DNA of 27,574 bases from JBMNNS01 sp050942625 (GTDB lineage: Bacteria > Bacillota > Dethiobacteria > DTU022 > UBA8154): assembly GCA_050942625.1 (NCBI GenBank), contig JBMNNS010000014.1:1-27574 (forward strand). Reading direction: 5' to 3'. Below are positions 15,243-23,242 of this stretch, one piece after another. Every line of letters begins with the position of its first letter. The stretch's first letter is position 1. Position numbers and translations under genes: made by a program. The notes beneath the pieces were generated by a model. The model had not been told where the DNA came from. It saw only the letters and a list, made by a program, of their open reading frames with translations, and searched no databases.

Positions 15243-15449
15243 ATGAGCGTAGCCAAAATAATTGAACTTGTTGGTGAGTCAGAGATGGGTTGGGAAGATG
15301 CCGTAAAAAATGCTGTAAGAGATGCTGCCCAAACTGTGGAGGGCATCACTGGGGTTGAAATCTTAAATTTAACGGCCCATGTGGATGATGGTGATGTCAG
15401 TGGATATAAAGCAAATGTAAAATTGGCTTTTGGTGTAAACGACAGGTAG
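15243..15449 (+). CDS. Dodecin family flavin-binding protein
   Basis: Dodecins are about 70-residue proteins that assemble into hollow dodecamers and bind flavins as a buffer or store. This 68-residue sequence shows the family pattern: VAKIIELVGESE, then W(E)DAVKNAVRDAA in the helix, then GITGVEILNLTAHV and a final strand KANVKLAFGV. The conserved Trp of the flavin site is present (W17). AGAAAGGAGGG precedes ATG 15243. Placement inside a spoVA locus is unusual and suggests forespore expression, which is inference. Confidence 0.9.
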   Translation: MSVAKIIELVGESEMGWEDAVKNAVRDAAQTVEGITGVEILNLTAHVDDGDVSGYKANVKLAFGVNDR

Positions 15450-15501
15450 TAACTGTCCAACAATTAGTTATTAGGGTTGTAGATGGAAATGAGCTTCTGA
15501 T

Positions 15502-15510
15502 TGGTGGTGA
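15502..15510 (+). promoter_or_regulatory. Shine-Dalgarno site pointing to an ATA start of spoVAC
   Basis: TGGTGGTGA matches the ideal AGGAGGTGA at seven of nine bases and stands 6 bases before an in-frame ATA at 15517. No ATG, GTG or TTG is in frame near it. The next in-frame canonical start is the TTG at 15583, which would cut 22 coding-like residues. Confidence 0.5.
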
Positions 15511-15582
15511 GTTCCTATAAGTTCGCTAGAAAATGAAGATAATCTTTTAATAAAGGAAAACTGGCTCAAGGACTGGAACCGT

Positions 15583-15978
15583 TTGAAACAGCCAAAACCC
15601 CCCCTGGTTAAAAACGTTTTTTATGCTTTTGTGTTCGGAGGGTCTATAGCTGTCCTTGGTCAATTTATCCTGAACCTGTATATATCCCTGGGGATACCTG
15701 AAAAGGAGGCAGGAAACCCAACGGTGGTTACGATAATTTTCATAGCAGCCCTTTTAACCGGGTTGGGTGTATTTGACAATATTTCACGTATTGCTGGGGC
15801 TGGTTTAGCTATACCGGTAACCGGGTTTGCCAATTCAGTAACCTCCATGGCCATAGAATTTCGACGGGAAGGATTGGTTTTAGGAACAGCTACCAAAATG
15901 TTTGCTTTAGCCGGCTCTGTGATTGTTTTTGGTGTAGTTACTGCCTTTGTTATTGGCTTAATTTCGGCCATTTTTTGA
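15583..15978 (+). CDS. spoVAC: SpoVAC, dipicolinate channel protein
   Basis: SpoVAC is a membrane protein needed to move dipicolinic acid across the inner forespore membrane; the Bacillus protein behaves as a mechanosensitive channel. From TTG 15583 it has 131 residues and about four membrane segments, with family blocks FVFGGSIAVLGQFI, GVFDNISRIAGAGLAIPVTGFANSVTS and EFRREGLVLGTATKMFALAG. The coordinate given is the first canonical start (AAGGA 10 bases upstream). However, the frame is open back to 15511, and residues encoded from ATA 15517 look like the family's polar N-terminus before QPKPPLVKN. That start would give 153 residues, near the usual length of about 150. The ATA start is therefore a serious alternative. 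Confidence 0.93.
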   Translation: MKQPKPPLVKNVFYAFVFGGSIAVLGQFILNLYISLGIPEKEAGNPTVVTIIFIAALLTGLGVFDNISRIAGAGLAIPVTGFANSVTSMAIEFRREGLVLGTATKMFALAGSVIVFGVVTAFVIGLISAIF

Positions 15979-16032
15979 TCCAGCGAACCAAAATCCAATT
16001 ATAAAAAATGTAATGACTAGCGGGGGTAAGAA

Positions 16033-17058
16033 TTGCCAGAGTTGCTTTTCAAAGAAAAAAAAACTGGAAGACAAAGTATTCTTTTTGAAAAAAAAACCAC
16101 GTTACTTTCTGCAGCAACTGTTGCCGGTCCCAAGGAAGGCCTGGGACCCCTGGCAACAGAATTTGATCGCACCTATACAGATACTATTATAAAAGAAAAA
16201 AGCTTTGAAGATGCCGAGTGCCATATGATGGAGGAGTCCTGTTATCTTGCCCTGGGTAAAGGGGGGTTAACACCCGAGGATATCGATTTTTTTATTGCTG
16301 GCAACCTTTTGAACCAGATCATTACCCCTTCCTTTTGTGCCAGGAAATTATCTATACCCTATATTGGAATTTTTAGCGCTTGCTCCACTTTAACTGAAGG
16401 CATAGCCCTTGGGGCAATGCTTTTGGAAGGTGGGTCTGCCAGACATCTACTTATTTCAACCTCCAGCCATAATTTAACCACAGAAAGACAATATCGTTAT
16501 CCTACTGAGTACGGCTACCAGAAACCTGGATATTCGCAGTGGACTGTAACCGGGGCGGGAGCCGTAGTATTAGGTTTATCAGGAGATGGGCCAAGGGTTG
16601 AGTCGGCCACGATAGGCAAGGTTGTTGATGGCGGCATTAAGGATCCCTACAACATGGGGACGGCTATGGCCCTTGCTGCCGCAGATACAATCTATAACCA
16701 TTTTATTGATCTTGGAAGAGAGCCCTCTTATTATAACCTTATTATTAGTGGTGACCTGGGGGGATTGGGCAAAAAGGCTAACGAGGATATTTTAGCCGGA
16801 AAAGGTTTTGATATAAGTCCAAACTACACAGATTGTGGCGTTTTGATGTACTATCCTCACCAGTTGGTGGATGCTGGGGGTAGTGGGTGTGCCTGTATAG
16901 CTTTAGTTTTTTTAGGGCATTTCTATAAAAAAATGATGAACAAAGAGCTTAGTAAAGTCTTGCTTGTTGCTACTGGAGCCCTTCATAGTCCTACTTCATA
17001 TTTGCAAGGTGAGAGTATTCCTACCATTGCTCATGCTGTTTCCTTAGAAATTGAATAA
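16033..17058 (+). CDS. spoVAD: SpoVAD, dipicolinate-binding protein
   Basis: SpoVAD binds dipicolinic acid and acts with SpoVAC in its uptake into the forespore. The 341-residue protein has a thiolase/ketosynthase-like fold: FSACSTLTEGIALGAMLLEGG holds the cysteine-elbow region, and a C-terminal GGSGCACIALVFLGHF block follows. TTG 16033 follows GCGGGGGTAAG, and MPELLFKEKKTGRQS is a typical N-terminus. It is soluble and probably sits on the membrane with SpoVAC. It lies 54 bases after spoVAC. Confidence 0.96.
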   Translation: MPELLFKEKKTGRQSILFEKKTTLLSAATVAGPKEGLGPLATEFDRTYTDTIIKEKSFEDAECHMMEESCYLALGKGGLTPEDIDFFIAGNLLNQIITPSFCARKLSIPYIGIFSACSTLTEGIALGAMLLEGGSARHLLISTSSHNLTTERQYRYPTEYGYQKPGYSQWTVTGAGAVVLGLSGDGPRVESATIGKVVDGGIKDPYNMGTAMALAAADTIYNHFIDLGREPSYYNLIISGDLGGLGKKANEDILAGKGFDISPNYTDCGVLMYYPHQLVDAGGSGCACIALVFLGHFYKKMMNKELSKVLLVATGALHSPTSYLQGESIPTIAHAVSLEIE

Positions 17059-17099
17059 CAGGGTTTTTTTATTTTAGTATAACAAGGTAGGTCGAGGTA

Positions 17100-17453
17100 A
17101 TGAGTACTTATTTGTTGGCTTTTTTAGTCGGGGGGCTTTTTTGTGTGATCGGGCAATTGTGTCATGACTTAACAACTCTTACCCCCGGTCATATCCTTTC
17201 CGGTTTTACAGTGGCTGGGGGTATACTGGGGGGGTTGGGTCTTTATGACAGGTTGGTGGATTTAGCCGGGGCAGGAGCTCTTTTACCTATTTCTAGTTTT
17301 GGAAATTCGCTTGTCAAAGGTGCCATGTCCGAAGCAGCCCGTTCCGGGGTAATTGGAGTTTTAACAGGCATGTTTGAACTAACGTCTACAGGGATTACTG
17401 CAGCAATAGTTTTTGGTTTTGTCATGGCCCTTATTTTCAGGCCTAAGGGATAA
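17100..17453 (+). CDS. spoVAE: SpoVAE (SpoVAEB type) membrane protein
   Basis: This 117-residue membrane protein is related to SpoVAC, sharing the pattern GGLFCVIGQL, GLGLYDRLVDLAGAGALLPISSFGNSLVKG and an EAxRxGxxGxxTGMFELT stretch. It has four hydrophobic segments. It belongs to the spoVA set that carries dipicolinate. ATG 17100 follows GTAGGTCGAGGTA. No separate spoVAEA gene is seen, in line with many Clostridia. Confidence 0.94.
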   Translation: MSTYLLAFLVGGLFCVIGQLCHDLTTLTPGHILSGFTVAGGILGGLGLYDRLVDLAGAGALLPISSFGNSLVKGAMSEAARSGVIGVLTGMFELTSTGITAAIVFGFVMALIFRPKG

Positions 17454-17480
17454 TAGGAAGGTGGATTACAGGTAAACCAT

Positions 17481-18959
17481 ATGAATTCCCATAGCAATAC
17501 ACCGGTTTTAGAAAAACTAAAAGAAAATCTTGACTATATTGGACAGCAATTGGGTATTGGTACAAGTTTTGACGTTATCACCAGAGAATTTAAAATAGGC
17601 CGTAAAGATGGGGCATTTATTTTTATTGATGGGTTTGTGGATGCTAACATATTGACCTTAATTATGAAGACATTTAGTAATATCACCCAGAAAGAAATAG
17701 TACCCAATACCCTGGACAAAATCAAGTTGCATTTTTTACCTTATGGAGAGATTTCTCCTGTAGATAACCTGGAGGAAGCTATAAAAGAATTGTTGGCAGG
17801 ACTCCTTCTTTTTTTTATTGACGGTGAAAATAACGCCCTGTTGATCGACATCCGTCAATATCCATCACGATCCCCGGAAGAAACTGATATTGAAAAGGTA
17901 ACGCGTGGATCCCGCGATGGTTTTGTGGAAACCCTGCTTTTTAATGTTACTTTAATCAGGAGAAGGATCAGGGATCCAAAACTAAGGACAGAAATATTCA
18001 AAATAGGTACCCGTTCCCAAACGGAAGTTTGTTTGCTTTATATAGAAGATATTATTAACCCTTTAATATTGGATAGAATAAGGGAAAGGCTCCTAAAAAT
18101 AGATGTTGATGGTTTACCTATGGCAGAAAAATCAGTAGAGGAGTTTATTACCAGCGGGTTTTGGAATCCTTTCCCTGAAGTCCGTTATACAGAAAGGCCT
18201 GATGTAGCAGCAGTACACCTACTTGAAGGCCATGCCTGTATTGTTGTTGACACTACCCCTGCCGTAATCCTTGCACCGGTAACATACTTCCATCATATGC
18301 AGCATGCTGAAGAATTTCGTCATACCCCAATTGTAGGAACATATATTGGTTTGGTCCGGTTTATTGGTATTTTAATTTCAATATTTTTATTGCCACTTTG
18401 GTTGTTGGTAGCAAAAAACCCGGAAATTTTGCCCAAAACCCTCCAGTTTTTAGGGCCAAAGGAAACACCGAATGTCCCCTTGTTTATTCAGTTTATTATA
18501 GCCAATGTTGGCATTGATCTATTACGAATAGCCAGCATTCATACCCCCTCTCCATTGGCTACAGCTCTTGGCCTGGTGGGGGCTTTGTTGATCGGGCAAA
18601 TAGCTGTAGATGTAGGCTTGTTCTCACCTGAGGTTTTACTATATACGGGATTAGTAGCTGTGGGCGTTTTCTCAACGCCAAGTTGGGAACTGGGCCTGGC
18701 CAATAGGCTGGTTACAATAGTTTTACTTTTGTTTACCGGTTTATTTGGTATCTATGGATTTACTGCCGGCTTAATTATATTAATCTTTAGGCTCCTGAAA
18801 ACTCATTCATTTGGTATCCCCTATTTATGGCCTCTGATACCATTTGATGCAGCTTCGCTTTTTAATGTTCTTATCAGAAAACCGGTTCCGGTAAAGGGGT
18901 TCAGGCCCAAAATTTTAAAAACCAGGGATAGTGATACCTCTCCGCCTGGTGAAAAATAA
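17481..18959 (+). CDS. spoVAF: SpoVAF, GerA-family spore membrane protein
   Basis: This 492-residue member of the GerA A-subunit family contributes to spore germination along with the SpoVA proteins. A large hydrophilic N-terminal region (about 1-280) contains the family block YPSRSPEETDIEKVTRGSRDGFVETL. It is followed by about five membrane segments (roughly 290-450) and a polar tail. Its position right after spoVAE, 27 bases on, and the lack of gerB/gerC-type partners identify it as SpoVAF rather than a nutrient receptor subunit. It appears to end the operon; no clear hairpin follows. Confidence 0.94.
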   Translation: MNSHSNTPVLEKLKENLDYIGQQLGIGTSFDVITREFKIGRKDGAFIFIDGFVDANILTLIMKTFSNITQKEIVPNTLDKIKLHFLPYGEISPVDNLEEAIKELLAGLLLFFIDGENNALLIDIRQYPSRSPEETDIEKVTRGSRDGFVETLLFNVTLIRRRIRDPKLRTEIFKIGTRSQTEVCLLYIEDIINPLILDRIRERLLKIDVDGLPMAEKSVEEFITSGFWNPFPEVRYTERPDVAAVHLLEGHACIVVDTTPAVILAPVTYFHHMQHAEEFRHTPIVGTYIGLVRFIGILISIFLLPLWLLVAKNPEILPKTLQFLGPKETPNVPLFIQFIIANVGIDLLRIASIHTPSPLATALGLVGALLIGQIAVDVGLFSPEVLLYTGLVAVGVFSTPSWELGLANRLVTIVLLLFTGLFGIYGFTAGLIILIFRLLKTHSFGIPYLWPLIPFDAASLFNVLIRKPVPVKGFRPKILKTRDSDTSPPGEK

Positions 18960-18999
18960 ACGCAGTTGATGTTTTAGTGCTATTTTTCCCTTTTTATAC

Positions 19000-19005
19000 T
19001 ATAAT
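19000..19005 (+). promoter_or_regulatory. TATAAT, possible -10 for the nucleotidyltransferase-like gene
   Basis: A perfect TATAAT lies in the 96-base gap after spoVAF. TTGATG at 18966 is 28 bases upstream, too far to serve as its -35, and nothing better is seen at 16-18 bases. If used, transcription would start near 19012, which argues against a TTG start at 19020. Confidence 0.35.
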
Positions 19006-19055
19006 GGTGGTAGTTTATTTTGGACAAGTATATAATGAATGAAGGTACAGTGAGT

Positions 19056-20210
19056 ATGGAAAATCTTACCCCCCTGATTAATAGTGCCCTTTCCAAGGAA
19101 ATGCAATTAATGCTTTATCTTTTAGGTTCTTGGGCTCAGAAAAAATCTATGCGGGTTTATGCAGTCGGAGGTTTTGTGCGTGATCTTTTGCTGGGGAAAG
19201 AAAATAATAAAATAGATCTGTTGGTGAACAATTCTGCAGTTGAATTCGCCAAAAGTCTGAAAGTGATACTTCCCGGCAAATTTTCTTATTATGAAAGGTT
19301 TGGAACAGCAACCCTGAAGTTGCCAAAGAATGTAATTTTTGATATGGTTACAGCAAGAAATGAGCTTTATTCCCTGCCAGGTACACTATCCGTGTCTGAG
19401 CATTTAAAAATAAAAAATGATCTTTTCAGGCGAGACTTTACTATTAATACCCTGGCCTGTACTCTCAACCCGGATAATTTTGGTTTATTACATGACTATT
19501 TTGGTGGGGTGAATGATTTAAAAAAGGGTATGATTAAGGCCCTTTATAAGTTAAGTTTTGTCGATGATCCCCTGCGCATTTTGCGTGCTCTTAGTCTTGA
19601 GCAAAGGTTTGACTTTCAGATCGAGGAAGAAACCTTTTCCTTATTACATTCGGCCATAACAAAACGTCTTTTGGAAAAGGTAAGTAAGGAAAGACTATAT
19701 CAGGAAGTAAAGCTTATTTTTCTGGAACCCTCCCCTTCCAGAGTATTGGAACGTATGCACGAACTGGGCCTTTTTGGGGTTGTTTTCCCCAGGGTACCCT
19801 TTAATCTTTTGCTAAAAAACAGCGTTGAACAGCTGGAGTTATTTCTAAGAAAATGGGAGGTAAAGGGATGGGGGAAAAAACCAGATCCAGTTATTCTTTT
19901 CCTGAGCCTCCTTCTTTATGGTTTGTCGGAGCATGACCTCAAATATCTTTGCTATGTGATGCGTCTCAAAAAAAAGGAATGGCTTACGATAATTACGATC
20001 CTGGATAAACTACCTGTCCTCCTAAGGCATCTACGACAAGGTAACTTAAGGTCCTCAGAGGCTAATTTTTTTCTAAAAACGATGCCACCTGAGGGCTTAG
20101 CTTTAATTTTTGTTCTTGAGAAGGAGCAGCGGATCCGGAAGCGAATCTTATCTTTTTGGGAACGTCAACGTAGCCAAAAACCTTTTTTAAATGAGAAAGG
20201 GGAAGGATAG
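19056..20210 (+). CDS. tRNA nucleotidyltransferase / poly(A) polymerase family protein with altered active site
   Basis: A class II nucleotidyltransferase of the CCA-adding / poly(A) polymerase type. Visible are YAVGGFVRDLLLG (about residues 35-47), FDMVTARNE with the third carboxylate, LFRRDFTINTLA, and DDPLRILRAL with RF in the neck domain. The metal-binding DxD reads K52-I-D54 here (bases 19209-19217), so the first catalytic Asp is missing. CCA addition may be lost or changed; it may be an A-adding or RNA-binding relative. ATG 19056 has GAAGG 10 bases upstream; ATG 19035 and TTG 19020 are alternatives. About 384 residues. The downstream gene's SD lies inside the end of this one. Confidence 0.85.
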   Translation: MENLTPLINSALSKEMQLMLYLLGSWAQKKSMRVYAVGGFVRDLLLGKENNKIDLLVNNSAVEFAKSLKVILPGKFSYYERFGTATLKLPKNVIFDMVTARNELYSLPGTLSVSEHLKIKNDLFRRDFTINTLACTLNPDNFGLLHDYFGGVNDLKKGMIKALYKLSFVDDPLRILRALSLEQRFDFQIEEETFSLLHSAITKRLLEKVSKERLYQEVKLIFLEPSPSRVLERMHELGLFGVVFPRVPFNLLLKNSVEQLELFLRKWEVKGWGKKPDPVILFLSLLLYGLSEHDLKYLCYVMRLKKKEWLTIITILDKLPVLLRHLRQGNLRSSEANFFLKTMPPEGLALIFVLEKEQRIRKRILSFWERQRSQKPFLNEKGEG

Positions 20211-20211
20211 T

Positions 20212-20823
20212 ATGGGTGGAACAGAGATGTTATTTCGTATTCCTGCCTTATTGATTGCCATTACTTTTCATGAATATGCACATGCAAGAATGGCTTATGC
20301 CTGGGGTGATCCTACTGCTAAACTCCAAGGAAGGTTAACCCTTAATCCCCTTGCCCACCTTGATCCATTAGGGTTGCTCATGCTTTGGATCTTGCGTTTT
20401 GGATGGGCAAAGCCGGTGCCAATCAATCCCCGTAATTTTAAAGATCCCCGAAAGGGATTATTTTGGGTTTCCTTTGCCGGGCCGGGAACGAATTTAATAC
20501 TGGGTCTTATTGCTACTTTTTTATTGGTTGTTTTCTGGGACTTTGGAGTTACATACAGGATCTTTATGGAAAATATCATTATTTTTAATGTGTTTTTGGC
20601 TGTTTTTAATATTGTTCCCCTACCACCTTTAGATGGTTCAAAAATTCTTTCTACATTGCTGCCGCCAAAGTACCGGTACTACTATTATGCCGTAGAACCC
20701 TATGGACCATTTCTTTTGATCATTATGCTGGTATTTGGTTTGTTGCCTATTTTTCTCCTTCCCATCTCCAATTTTATTATTACCTTTTTTAGAAACATAG
20801 TTTTGTTTTTCTTGAGATTTTAA
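20212..20823 (+). CDS. Site-2 protease-like membrane metalloprotease (M50)
   Basis: This intramembrane zinc metallopeptidase of the compact YwhC-like branch has about five or six membrane segments in 203 residues. HEYAH (residues 20-24) is the HExxH zinc motif within the first helix, and NIVPLPPLDGSKIL (about 131-144) holds the third zinc ligand Asp. No PDZ domain is present. Substrate unknown. I chose ATG 20212, which follows AAAGGGGAAGGA (20197-20208); an ATG at 20191 would overlap the upstream gene by 20 bases and has no SD. It is encoded ahead of trpS and scpAB, a common arrangement in Clostridia. Confidence 0.88.
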   Translation: MGGTEMLFRIPALLIAITFHEYAHARMAYAWGDPTAKLQGRLTLNPLAHLDPLGLLMLWILRFGWAKPVPINPRNFKDPRKGLFWVSFAGPGTNLILGLIATFLLVVFWDFGVTYRIFMENIIIFNVFLAVFNIVPLPPLDGSKILSTLLPPKYRYYYYAVEPYGPFLLIIMLVFGLLPIFLLPISNFIITFFRNIVLFFLRF

Positions 20824-20836
20824 TTCAAGGAAAGGA

Positions 20837-21832
20837 ATGAAGATGTTGTTGGGAAAAAAAATACTCCTGAGCGGAATGAGACCCACAGGTAAACTTCATC
20901 TGGGAAATTTATTTGGTGCACTTGAAAATTGGGTGAGGCTGCAGGACGATTATCATTGTTTTTTCTGTGTGGTGGACTGGCATGCGCTAACGACAGGATA
21001 TGAGGATCCCCATAGTATTAGGGCAAATGTTAGGGAAATGGTTTTGGATTGGTTGAGCTGCGGAATAGATCCCCAAAAATCTATTATTTTTAAACAGTCG
21101 GACGTGAAAGAACATGCTGAGCTACACCTTTTACTTTCAATGATAACTCCTTTGTCCTGGTTGGAAAGATGTCCAACATATAAAGAACAGTTACAACAGA
21201 TAGAAGGCAGGAATATTGCTACCTATGGTTTTTTGGGCTATCCTCTTTTACAGGCTGCTGATATTCTTATTTATAAAGCTGATGCCGTCCCCGTAGGGGA
21301 GGATCAGGCTCCCCACCTTGAACTTGCCAGGGAAGTTGCTCGCCGCTTTAACTACCTCTACCAACGAAAAGTTTTTCCGGAGCCAGCAACTCTTTTTAAT
21401 GAATATAAACTGGTTCCAGGCCTTGATAACAGAAAAATGAGCAAAAGTTATAATAATGTTTTAGAAATTTCAACTCCACCAGAAAAAATAGCCCCCATGG
21501 TAAGAATGATGATTACGGATCCAGGTCGAATTAGAAAAAATGATCCTGGCAATCCAGACATTTGCAGCGTATATTCCTTCCAGCGTATTTTCAACCAGGA
21601 AGGATGGGCCGGTATTGAAGAAAGTTGTCGTAAGGGGGAAATTGGCTGTGTTCAATGCAAGAATTCTCTTGCCCGGTGGATAGAGCGGTACCTGGAGCCT
21701 ATTTATGCCAGGCGCAAAGAGCTTGAAAAGGAGCCGCAGAGGATTGATGCTATCCTGGAAGAAGGCAAAACAAAGGCTGTGGAGGTAGCACGCAAGACTA
21801 TGGAGGAAGTCCGTACTGCAATGGGGATTTAA
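20837..21832 (+). CDS. trpS: Tryptophanyl-tRNA synthetase
   Basis: It charges tRNA-Trp. The 331-residue class I synthetase has the HIGH-type motif PTGKLHLGN (about residues 17-25) and the KMSKS loop in DNRKMSKSYNN (about 195-205), with the Trp-site region VDWHALT between. Length fits bacterial TrpS (about 330). ATG 20837 overlaps its SD region AAGGAAAGG closely; ATG 20843 is an alternative. Only 13 bases separate it from the protease gene, so no T-box leader is present and it is presumably read through from upstream. Confidence 0.96.
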   Translation: MKMLLGKKILLSGMRPTGKLHLGNLFGALENWVRLQDDYHCFFCVVDWHALTTGYEDPHSIRANVREMVLDWLSCGIDPQKSIIFKQSDVKEHAELHLLLSMITPLSWLERCPTYKEQLQQIEGRNIATYGFLGYPLLQAADILIYKADAVPVGEDQAPHLELAREVARRFNYLYQRKVFPEPATLFNEYKLVPGLDNRKMSKSYNNVLEISTPPEKIAPMVRMMITDPGRIRKNDPGNPDICSVYSFQRIFNQEGWAGIEESCRKGEIGCVQCKNSLARWIERYLEPIYARRKELEKEPQRIDAILEEGKTKAVEVARKTMEEVRTAMGI

Positions 21833-21852
21833 GGGGGAAATGGGGTGAAGCA

Positions 21853-22638
21853 GTGAGTACCGTTGTTAAGGATGTTGATAGCAATGGCTGTCATATTAAG
21901 CTGCCGGATTTTGAAGGCCCCTTTGAACTTCTATATAATTTGGTTTCTAAAGAAGAACTTAATATCTGGGATATTCCGCTCGCACGTATCACCAGGGAAT
22001 ATCTTGAATACCTTCAAACTATGCAGGATCTCCAGGTTCATTTAGCTGCTGATTTTATGGTTATGGCAGCTTCTCTACTACATCTTAAGTCCCGTTTACT
22101 TTTGCCTTCGTTACCGGCGGAATCCCCGGAGGGGTTGAGAGAGGAACTTTATTTTGGCTCTAAAGAAGAACTTGTCCGCTGTTTATTGGAATACAGATTT
22201 TTTAAATCTATTAGTATTGAGCTTAAAAAGAGAGAAGAAGGTCAAAAAAGGATTTATTTGCGTGCTTTAAACCCCCAAAGGACTGTTTGCCCTGTTGGGC
22301 AGTTAAGCTTATCCCCTTTTTCCTTGGAGCATTTAAAAATTGCCCTGCAGAAATTAAAAGAAAGAAAAAGCAAAAAAGCCCAGGCAGGTACAGTCCCTTT
22401 TTCCAGGGAAACAGAAATTACTCTCAGTGCTAAAATACGTCAGTTACTGCAGCTTTTTAAAAGTAGATATGCTGCTTTGGAATGTTATTTGGAGGATTTT
22501 TTACTTCAAGGTAAAAAAAACGAAAATGTTGTTACCTTTGTAGCATTTTTAGAGTTAGCCCGACGTGGGAAAGTGTCCTTACTGCAGAAAAAATTATTTG
22601 GGAAGGTGCGTATCATCAGGATCCCTGATAGAAAATAA
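21853..22638 (+). CDS. scpA: ScpA, condensin kleisin subunit
   Basis: ScpA bridges the SMC heads and recruits ScpB in the Smc-ScpAB condensin. The 261-residue protein begins at GTG 21853 behind a GGGGTGAAG-type SD. The N-terminal kleisin region reads FEGPFELLYNLVSKEELNIWDIPLARITREYLEYL, followed by ADFMVMAASLLHLKSRLLLP; a charged middle and a C-terminal winged helix (about 225-258, VTFVAFLELARRGKV) follow. It is paired with scpB 32 bases downstream. Confidence 0.95.
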   Translation: MSTVVKDVDSNGCHIKLPDFEGPFELLYNLVSKEELNIWDIPLARITREYLEYLQTMQDLQVHLAADFMVMAASLLHLKSRLLLPSLPAESPEGLREELYFGSKEELVRCLLEYRFFKSISIELKKREEGQKRIYLRALNPQRTVCPVGQLSLSPFSLEHLKIALQKLKERKSKKAQAGTVPFSRETEITLSAKIRQLLQLFKSRYAALECYLEDFLLQGKKNENVVTFVAFLELARRGKVSLLQKKLFGKVRIIRIPDRK

Positions 22639-22670
22639 AAATTTTCTATGCTTAAAGGCCGGTGTAACAG

Positions 22671-23237
22671 ATGCAGGGAAAAGAAAATGAAAGTTTACCG
22701 GTTAGTGCCCATAAATTGACGCTGGCAATTGTTGAAGCTGCCCTTTTTCTAAGCCATGCTCCCCTCACTTTTGAAAAACTAAGGAAGATTTGCCATGTAA
22801 CTGCTCAACAACTCCGGGATTCATTAATTATTTTGAAAAAAAACCTTGAGGCGGATGAAAGAGGACTAATACTTTTAGAAACTGATCAGGGGTTTCAGCT
22901 GGGTACGAAACCGGATCTGGCTTCTTATTTGGTTACGCTTCTAGGGGAGAAGGAAGCAAACCCGCCTTCTTTATCTGATGCCGCATTGGAAGTTTTGGCT
23001 ATCATAGCTTTTAAACAACCTGTAACACGTTTGGAAATTGAAAAAATTCGGGGCGTAAATTCTGAAAGCGTCCTTGAAAACCTTTTAGCAAGGGGCCTGG
23101 TGGAGCTCAGGGGGCGCAAGGAGGCTTTAGGAAAACCTTTCCTATATGGAACAACGTCAGAATTCATGCAATATTTTGGTCTAAAGGATATTAAGGATTT
23201 AAGGGAGCTGGGGCAAATAATTGAAACTGACCGGTAA
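22671..23237 (+). CDS. scpB: ScpB, condensin accessory subunit
   Basis: ScpB dimers bind the central part of ScpA. The 188-residue protein has two winged-helix domains (about 14-85 and 95-175) with the family block LSDAALEVLAIIAFKQPVTRLEIEKIRGVNSE and the RKEALGKPFLYGTT turn. ATG 22671 has only a weak SD (AAAGG, 12 bases away), suggesting coupling to scpA. Confidence 0.95.
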   Translation: MQGKENESLPVSAHKLTLAIVEAALFLSHAPLTFEKLRKICHVTAQQLRDSLIILKKNLEADERGLILLETDQGFQLGTKPDLASYLVTLLGEKEANPPSLSDAALEVLAIIAFKQPVTRLEIEKIRGVNSESVLENLLARGLVELRGRKEALGKPFLYGTTSEFMQYFGLKDIKDLRELGQIIETDR

Positions 23238-23242
23238 AAAGA

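Noticed and set aside
15450..15520. Short open frame (ending VVDGNELLIGGEFL) between dodecin and spoVAC
   Set aside because: It has no ATG, GTG or TTG start and no family match that I recognise; it reads well but cannot be supported as a gene.
20824..20836. T-box riboswitch ahead of trpS
   Set aside because: Only 13 bases separate trpS from the preceding gene, so there is no room for a T-box leader.
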